DNA of 11,508 nucleotides from an uncultured Actinomycetes bacterium (GTDB lineage Bacteria > Actinomycetota > Actinomycetes > Nanopelagicales > Nanopelagicaceae), in the NCBI GenBank assembly GCA_903939005.1, contig CAJAFH010000105.1, positions 1 to 11,508 of the forward strand. The letters run 5' to 3'. Positions 7,083 to 11,508 of this stretch are shown one piece after another. A program made the position numbers and the translations under genes. Each line of letters starts with the position of its first letter. The stretch's first letter is position 1. The notes under the pieces were generated by a model. That model searched no databases, was not told the DNA's origin, and saw only the letters and a list, made by a program, of their open reading frames with translations.

Positions 7083-7706
7083 ATGACTTCAACTGTCCAT
7101 GTGATTCGCCACGGCGAGGTAGAGAACCCTCAGAAGATTCTCTATGGCCGTCAACCTGGTTGGCGATTATCAGAGCGCGGCCAAGCGATGGCTAGCACTC
7201 TAGGTGAATGGGCAAAAGCAATTGATTTAGGCGCACTTCATGTTTCACCACTACAAAGAGCCCAAGAGACTGCCGCGCCTATCGCAGCAGCACACAATAT
7301 TTCTATTACAACCGATGAACGGTTAATCGAAGCAGCCAATATTTTCGAAGGCAAGCCATTTGGAATTGGCGATGGCGTTCTAAAGCATCCTTCAGCATGG
7401 CGCCATTTATATAACCCTTGGAAACCATCTTGGGGCGAACCTTACGACGAGCAGATCGCACGTATGTTGGCAGCAATATTCGCTGCGAATAAAGCAGCAA
7501 ATGGTAAGGATGCAATCTGTGTCTCGCATCAACTTCCAATTTGGATTTTGCGAAGCGCAATTGAAGGACGTCGCTTGATTCATGATCCACGCAAACGCGA
7601 ATGTTCGTTAGCCTCGGTGACAAGTGTCCACTTTGATGATGAAGGTTTAATTTCAGGTCTTTCTTACTCTGAACCAGCGAAACATTTGTTGCCACCGAAA
7701 AAATGA
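7083..7706 (+). CDS. Histidine phosphatase family protein (phosphoglycerate-mutase-like)
   Basis: A 207-residue member of histidine phosphatase branch 1. The phosphohistidine motif is V-I-R9-H10-G11-E, with H10 as the nucleophile; R59 lies in SPLQRAQET, E83 in LIEAANIFEG is the likely acid, and H149 in CVSHQLP completes the phosphate pocket. The length suits a phosphatase (about 200 residues) rather than a 230-250-residue cofactor-dependent phosphoglycerate mutase, and mutase-specific insertions are not evident. It is the first gene of the operon; the next gene starts inside its stop (ATGA). The same order, histidine phosphatase then thioredoxin-like, CcdA, ResB and CcsA, is known in M. tuberculosis (Rv0525 to Rv0529), so a link to heme or cytochrome c assembly is suggested by context only. 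The true substrate is unknown. Confidence 0.9.
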   Translation: MTSTVHVIRHGEVENPQKILYGRQPGWRLSERGQAMASTLGEWAKAIDLGALHVSPLQRAQETAAPIAAAHNISITTDERLIEAANIFEGKPFGIGDGVLKHPSAWRHLYNPWKPSWGEPYDEQIARMLAAIFAANKAANGKDAICVSHQLPIWILRSAIEGRRLIHDPRKRECSLASVTSVHFDDEGLISGLSYSEPAKHLLPPKK

Positions 7707-8251
7707 TTCGCAACTCACGCCGATTCATTCTTATCGCAGTTAGTGCTCTTCTTCTAACTAGCTGTGGAAATGGTGGAGCTTCAACCGCGCAAGAGAATTA
7801 CATTTCTGGAAACGGCGCGGTAACTTTTATTTCAGCTGCTGAACGCGCGATGGCGCCAAAACTTAGTGGCGATACTTTGTACGGAACTAAATTTGATTTT
7901 GCAGGGAACCAGATTGCAGTTGTAAATGTTTGGGCCTCCTGGTGTTCGCCTTGTCGGGCCGAGATGCCTGCTTTGACTGCGCTCTCAAAAAAGTATTCTG
8001 ATGTGCAATTTATGGGCATTCTGACGCGAGATAATTTGGCTAATGCAGAGGTATTCGCCCGCCAATTAGGGGTTCCGTACCCTAATTTCATTGATGATTC
8101 GTTGCTGCTGGGCTTTCGCAACACCTTGCCCGCAAATGCAATTCCAACGACAGTCGTCATTGATAACCAAGGTCGAGTAGCGGCACGTATTTCTGGGCCA
8201 GTTACTGTTGGTGGGCTAAGTGATTTGATAGAACGGTTAACTGCCGAATGA
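7703..8251 (+). CDS. ResA/TlpA-like lipoprotein thioredoxin for cytochrome c maturation
   Basis: A 182-residue exported thiol-disulfide reductase. Residues 5-20 form a lipoprotein signal peptide (N-terminal R-R, hydrophobic core, lipobox L18-T-S-C21), so C21 should be acylated and the protein anchored on the outer face of the membrane. The thioredoxin domain covers about 55-180, with W80-C81-S-P-C84 as redox site and P148 in AIPTTVVID as cis-Pro. Together with CcdA it should keep the CXXCH cysteines of apocytochrome c reduced for heme attachment. ResA has a CEPC motif and a conserved cavity Glu; here the motif is CSPC, so TlpA-like is the safer family label. The start overlaps the upstream stop by four bases and its own stop is overlapped by the CcdA ATG, so translation is coupled. 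Confidence 0.92.
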   Translation: MIRNSRRFILIAVSALLLTSCGNGGASTAQENYISGNGAVTFISAAERAMAPKLSGDTLYGTKFDFAGNQIAVVNVWASWCSPCRAEMPALTALSKKYSDVQFMGILTRDNLANAEVFARQLGVPYPNFIDDSLLLGFRNTLPANAIPTTVVIDNQGRVAARISGPVTVGGLSDLIERLTAE

Positions 8252-8973
8252 GAAACTTTGTAGTCGAGCAGATTTTTTCAGGGTATCTAATTGTTGCTCT
8301 TCCCGTGGCAGTGCTAGCTGGAATAGTTTCATTCTTATCTCCCTGTGTACTTCCATTAGTACCTGGGTATATTTCTTATGCAGCGGGCTTTAGTTCTAAA
8401 CGAGGCCGAATTTTATTAGGCTCCTCGTTATTTGTATTAGGTTTTTCAGCTCCCTTTGTTCTCTATGGTGCTCTATTTGGCACTATTGGTTCTCGCATCA
8501 CTGAATACGAAACAGGGATAACGCAGGTACTAGGTGTTGTAACCATATTGATGGGCATCATTTTCTTAGGAAAATTCCCGATGATGCCTACGCTACATCT
8601 AAAGAGCTCAGCATCCGGTGGCTTAATTGGTGCACCACTACTTGGATTTGCATTTGGTGTTGGTTGGACCCCATGCATCGGACCAGCACTTGCAGCAGTT
8701 CAGACTTTGGCATTTCAGGAAAGTTCGGCACTAAGAGGGGCACTCTTGTCGATTGGCTACTGCTTTGGGCTAGGCCTGCCATTTATTCTTTCGGGCTTGT
8801 TCCTAGATCGCTCCGAAAAACTTCGCAAATTATTAGTCCGTAACGGAAATCTGATCTCGCTAATCGGTGGCATATTCTTAATCATTATCGGATTACTTCA
8901 ATTACTAGGGCTATGGAGTGAATTAATGATTTCACTACGCTCAACAATTTCAAATTTTGTGCCGGTGATCTAA
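8248..8973 (+). CDS. ccdA: CcdA-type cytochrome c biogenesis transmembrane protein
   Basis: A 241-residue membrane protein of the CcdA/DsbD-beta family, which moves electrons from cytoplasmic thioredoxin to the extracytoplasmic thioredoxin-like protein. Six membrane segments are visible, at about 13-45, 55-78, 90-108, 125-150, 160-183 and 202-222. The two redox cysteines are at the classical positions: C33 in SPCVLPLVPGY (segment 1) and C143 in GWTPCIGPALAA (segment 4), each next to the family's conserved prolines. The length is standard for CcdA. ATG overlaps the stop of the lipoprotein gene (ATGA), and its own stop TAA shares one base with the ResB ATG (TAATG). Its partner is the preceding lipoprotein. 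Confidence 0.95.
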   Translation: MRNFVVEQIFSGYLIVALPVAVLAGIVSFLSPCVLPLVPGYISYAAGFSSKRGRILLGSSLFVLGFSAPFVLYGALFGTIGSRITEYETGITQVLGVVTILMGIIFLGKFPMMPTLHLKSSASGGLIGAPLLGFAFGVGWTPCIGPALAAVQTLAFQESSALRGALLSIGYCFGLGLPFILSGLFLDRSEKLRKLLVRNGNLISLIGGIFLIIIGLLQLLGLWSELMISLRSTISNFVPVI

Positions 8974-10442
8974 TGAGCAACGAGACTCAACTTCCAGAAA
9001 TCGGCGCTATTGCGCTAGTTAGATATTTCTGGCGTCAGTTGACCAGCATGCGCACCGCCTTGGTTCTACTGTTATTACTGGCTTTGGCAGCTATTCCGGG
9101 CTCTTTGATCCCACAGAACGCTCAGAATCCAATGGCAGTAACTGACTATTTCGAAGAACATAGAACACTAGCTATCTGGTTTGAACGCTTTTCACTCTTT
9201 GATGTTTATTCATCACCTTGGTTTAGCGCGATCTATATCTTGCTCTTTATCTCACTCATCGGCTGCGTACTACCAAGATCATTTGAACATTTACAGGCTA
9301 GCCGTGCTTTGCCACCGAAGACTCCTAAGAACTTAGCGCGCATGGAGCATTTCCAATCATGGCCAGCTAATGGCGATGAAATGGAAATTGCAAAGAGTTG
9401 GTTAAAGGCAAAACGTTTCCGAGTTCTAGAAAGTGAAGAAAGTATTGCAGCCGAAAAAGGTTACTTACGTGAAACTGGAAATCTTTTCTTTCATATTTCA
9501 CTAATCTTAATTTTGGTTGGAGTTTTAATCGGTGGACTATTTGGAGTCCGTGGAAGTGCGATTTTGAGTCAAGGTGAACGCTTTGTTAATAACGCGACTT
9601 CTTACGACACAATTAGTTTTGGTCAGATCACTAGCGAGAATTCGCTGCCACCTTTTACAATTAAAGTAGATAAGTTTGTTGCTAAGTACAACACTTTGAC
9701 GAGCGCGCCTGAGGACTACACGCTTTACGTAACTACAGTTGCCGAACCGGGTGCAACTCCTAAACAGCAAGTGGTTAAAGTAAATAGTCCGCTTACTTTT
9801 GGCAGCACTCGCGTTTATCTACAAGCTAATGGATATTCCCCAATAGTTACCGTGCAAGATAAAATCGGCAACGTAACTTTCCAAGGCCCAGTGCCATTCT
9901 TGCCGCAAGATGCAAATTTAAGATCAATTGGTGCGATCAAAGTTCCTGATGGGGATCCACAATTAGGCTTTGTATCTTCATTCGTACCGACTTATGAACG
10001 CACTTCAGATCAAGGTGCTATTTCAGTATTTCCTGAACTATTAGATCCCAAGTTACTCTTTTCGATTTGGCAAGGTGACTTAGGCCTAGATACTGGTGTA
10101 CCGCAATCGGTTTATCGAATTGATACTTCAAATATGAAACAGATCATGCTGGACTCCTTAAAGCCTGGGGAGTTCCTGAAATTTAGCGAAGGCACAATTA
10201 CTTTTGAAGACGTGGTTCCGTGGGTAAACCTTCAAATAGTTAGTGATCCCGGAAAGAGTTATTCTTTGATCGGTGGCATAGTTGCGATCCTTGGCTTATT
10301 AGCATCGCTATTTACTAGACGCAGACGAATCTGGATTCGGGTAAGCGCTGGTGAAGTGCAGGTAGCAGGCTTAGCCAAGAACGGTGCACCTGGTTTAGAA
10401 ATTGAGATGTCAGAATTTGTAGCGAAGTTGAGAGGGATCTAA
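8973..10442 (+). CDS. resB: ResB (Ccs1) cytochrome c synthase subunit
   Basis: A 489-residue ResB/Ccs1 protein, one half of the System II heme-delivery and ligation complex. Membrane segments lie at about 28-46, 84-101, 171-193 and 430-448. H174 in LFFHISL, at the outer end of segment 3, is the place where the family carries its heme-liganding His. The large domain between segments 3 and 4 (about 195-428) faces outside and is where apocytochrome and heme are handled. The cytoplasmic C-terminal tail begins with an Arg-rich stop-transfer (TRRRR, 448-452). GGTGAT (8964-8969) is a modest ribosome binding site, and the ATG shares a base with the CcdA stop. Size and topology are as expected for actinobacterial ResB. 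Confidence 0.94.
   Translation: MSNETQLPEIGAIALVRYFWRQLTSMRTALVLLLLLALAAIPGSLIPQNAQNPMAVTDYFEEHRTLAIWFERFSLFDVYSSPWFSAIYILLFISLIGCVLPRSFEHLQASRALPPKTPKNLARMEHFQSWPANGDEMEIAKSWLKAKRFRVLESEESIAAEKGYLRETGNLFFHISLILILVGVLIGGLFGVRGSAILSQGERFVNNATSYDTISFGQITSENSLPPFTIKVDKFVAKYNTLTSAPEDYTLYVTTVAEPGATPKQQVVKVNSPLTFGSTRVYLQANGYSPIVTVQDKIGNVTFQGPVPFLPQDANLRSIGAIKVPDGDPQLGFVSSFVPTYERTSDQGAISVFPELLDPKLLFSIWQGDLGLDTGVPQSVYRIDTSNMKQIMLDSLKPGEFLKFSEGTITFEDVVPWVNLQIVSDPGKSYSLIGGIVAILGLLASLFTRRRRIWIRVSAGEVQVAGLAKNGAPGLEIEMSEFVAKLRGI
10431..10435 (+). promoter_or_regulatory. Ribosome binding site of ccsA (AGAGG)
   Basis: AGAGG lies seven bases before the ATG at 10443, inside the last codons of resB. It is the clearest Shine-Dalgarno in this operon and supports that ATG rather than a downstream start. 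Genes upstream in the operon instead rely on overlapping stop/start codons. Confidence 0.6.
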
Positions 10443-11360
10443 ATGTCATCACAAGATTGGGCGTATTTTTCAAATTACGCAATCTATTCAGCCATGGCTC
10501 TCTTTACTCTCGCCTTCTTCGGCCATGCATATGAAACAGCTTGGGCAGTTCGCACCCCAAACGCGGCTTCTGAAACCGAAGGCAACTTAGTTACCAAAAC
10601 TTTTGATAGCTCGCGAACTCAAAAAGCGATGCGTATTGCTACCGCCATGATGATTCTCGGTTTTATATTTTTGCTAGCTGGTGTGGTTACTCGAGGGCTT
10701 TCAGCCAGTCGAGTTCCGTGGGGCAACATGTATGAATTTTCAATTACCGGCGCTCTTGCCTTTACTGGCGCTTATCTATTTGCGCTACGCAAATATGATC
10801 TGCGATGGCTGGGTGTTTTAGTTTCGATCTCGGCTCTATTGACCTTGGGTACCGCAATCACCTTGCTTTATGTCCCAAGTGCACCGCTAGTACCGGCCCT
10901 GAAATCAACTTGGCTAGTTATTCACGTATCCGCTGCGATTATTTCTGGTGGAGTTTTCTTGCTGGCAAATGTGATCGCCGCCGCCTATCTCTACTTAGAC
11001 AATATGGAGACTAAAGGGCCACGCAAAGTTTGGGCGCAACGTCTTCCTGAATTGGAAGTTCTTGATCAACTTTCATATCGCTTAGTGGCATTTGTTTTCC
11101 CGCTCTGGACCTTCTCGGTTATTGCAGGCGCAATATGGGCCGAAAGCGCTTGGGGTCGTTACTGGGGTTGGGATCCAAAAGAAACTTGGGCATTTATTAC
11201 TTGGGTTGCATACGCCGCATATCTACATGCCCGCGTAACTGTCGGCTGGCGTGGTCGTAGAGCGGCTTGGTTATGTTTGATTGCCGGATCAACATTCCTT
11301 TTTAATTACGTTTATGTAAATGTATGGGGAACTGGAAAGCACACCTACTCTGGACTTTAA
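10443..11360 (+). CDS. ccsA: CcsA (ResC) cytochrome c synthase / heme-handling subunit
   Basis: A 305-residue polytopic protein of the CcsA/ResC (heme handling protein) family. The tryptophan-rich WWD-type signature lies at W237-G-R-Y-W-G-W243-D-P-K-E247, the external heme-binding loop that gives the family its name. Flanking conserved histidines are H161 in VIHVSAA and H300 near the C-terminus; H262 in LHAR sits just after the motif. I count about eight hydrophobic segments: about 12-32, 66-84, 98-115, 122-145, 157-182, 212-232, 248-262 and 275-293. With ResB it moves heme to the outer face and ligates it to apocytochrome cysteines. Its ATG follows the resB stop directly with no gap. It ends three bases before the converging decarboxylase stop. 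Confidence 0.95.
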   Translation: MSSQDWAYFSNYAIYSAMALFTLAFFGHAYETAWAVRTPNAASETEGNLVTKTFDSSRTQKAMRIATAMMILGFIFLLAGVVTRGLSASRVPWGNMYEFSITGALAFTGAYLFALRKYDLRWLGVLVSISALLTLGTAITLLYVPSAPLVPALKSTWLVIHVSAAIISGGVFLLANVIAAAYLYLDNMETKGPRKVWAQRLPELEVLDQLSYRLVAFVFPLWTFSVIAGAIWAESAWGRYWGWDPKETWAFITWVAYAAYLHARVTVGWRGRRAAWLCLIAGSTFLFNYVYVNVWGTGKHTYSGL

Positions 11361-11386
11361 GAGTTACTTAACTACGCGATAACTCT
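11360..11386. terminator. Possible weak hairpin in the convergent gene end (bidirectional)
   Basis: AGAGTTA at 11360-11366 can pair with TAACTCT at 11380-11386, a perfect 7-base stem with a 13-base loop. It begins at the last base of ccsA and lies mostly inside the 3' end of the opposing decarboxylase. The stem is AT-rich and no T-run follows on either strand, so it is at most a weak terminator or mRNA 3'-end stabiliser. No better terminator exists for the plus-strand operon within the window. Confidence 0.25.
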
Positions 11387-11508
11387 GAAGTGTTGGGTCT
11401 GTTGCATAAGCAATTCTCACGCCAGCTGATTTATTTGCAGCTAAGCCAGTTAAAATCTCTGGAGTTAAAACTTCACCAGGTGCAACTACTGCAACACCAG
11501 GCGGGTAA
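11364..11508 (-). CDS. Orn/Lys/Arg decarboxylase, C-terminal end (cut by window edge)
   Basis: Only the last 47 codons lie in the window; I translated them by hand on the minus strand. They begin with Y-P-P-G-V-A-V-V-A-P-G-E, nearly the YPPGIPxxxPGE signature of the C-terminal domain of PLP-dependent ornithine/lysine/arginine decarboxylases (fold type I, biodegradative-type and SpeA-like short forms). A stretch of LTPEILTGLAA follows, then a short strand-rich tail ending in Lys. Such enzymes make polyamines or diamines from basic amino acids in the cytoplasm. The substrate cannot be told from this piece. The stop TAA (11364-11366) converges on ccsA with a 3-base gap. The family call rests on one motif. 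Confidence 0.72.
   Translation of the reverse strand, partial: YPPGVAVVAPGEVLTPEILTGLAANKSAGVRIAYATDPTLQSYRVVK

Noticed and set aside
7306..7728. 140-codon minus-strand reading frame
   Set aside because: Antisense to the histidine phosphatase gene with intact catalytic motifs; no recognisable protein.
8248..11360. Horizontal acquisition of the cytochrome c cluster
   Set aside because: Base composition looks like the neighbours, the order is the usual actinobacterial one, and there are no flanking repeats, integrase or tRNA.

Overview
The window reads as a tightly packed actinobacterial chromosome segment of moderate GC (mid-40s percent by eye). Gene orders familiar from Mycobacterium tuberculosis (an Rv0861c/Rv0862c-like XPB helicase pair and an Rv0525–Rv0529-like cytochrome c maturation cluster), the low GC and the near absence of intergenic DNA (about 141 bases, 1.2%, outside genes) suggest a small-genome actinobacterium, for example a freshwater Nanopelagicales (acI) lineage. 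That placement is inference; no rRNA or marker gene is present to prove it.

Layout. (1) Bases 1-665, minus strand: the N-terminal part of a secreted zinc-metalloprotease-like protein, cut by the left edge. (2) 701-1302, plus strand: a two-gene unit, an unrecognised 117-residue protein and a glutaredoxin-like protein whose GTG start overlaps the preceding stop. (3) 1265-7032, minus strand: in transcription order, a HAD-IB phosphatase, a 731-residue XPB-associated protein, an M20 metallopeptidase and the XPB-type helicase. The last three are chained by 4-base and 8-base overlaps; the helicase 3' end overlaps the glutaredoxin gene by 38 bases on the opposite strand. (4) 7083-11360, plus strand: a five-gene run comprising a histidine phosphatase, a ResA-like lipoprotein thioredoxin, CcdA, ResB and CcsA. 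(5) 11364-11508, minus strand: the last 47 codons of a probable Orn/Lys/Arg decarboxylase, cut by the right edge.

Function. Region 4 is a near-complete System II cytochrome c maturation module: CcdA passes electrons across the membrane, the lipoprotein thioredoxin reduces apocytochrome cysteines, and ResB/CcsA deliver and attach heme. Region 3 carries a DNA-repair-type helicase and a companion protein that share a homologous domain, with a peptidase gene wedged between them. The divergent promoter region at 7033-7082 drives regions 3 and 4 and has TANNNT -10 elements exactly six bases before both ATGs, which predicts leaderless mRNAs.

I found no RNA gene, mobile element, CRISPR array or clear horizontal-transfer signature. 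The window is mainly ordinary housekeeping sequence. The items most worth a second look are the shared domain and WYL-like tail in the helicase partner, the peptidase in that operon, the unknown 117-residue protein, and the metalloprotease with an atypical zinc motif.
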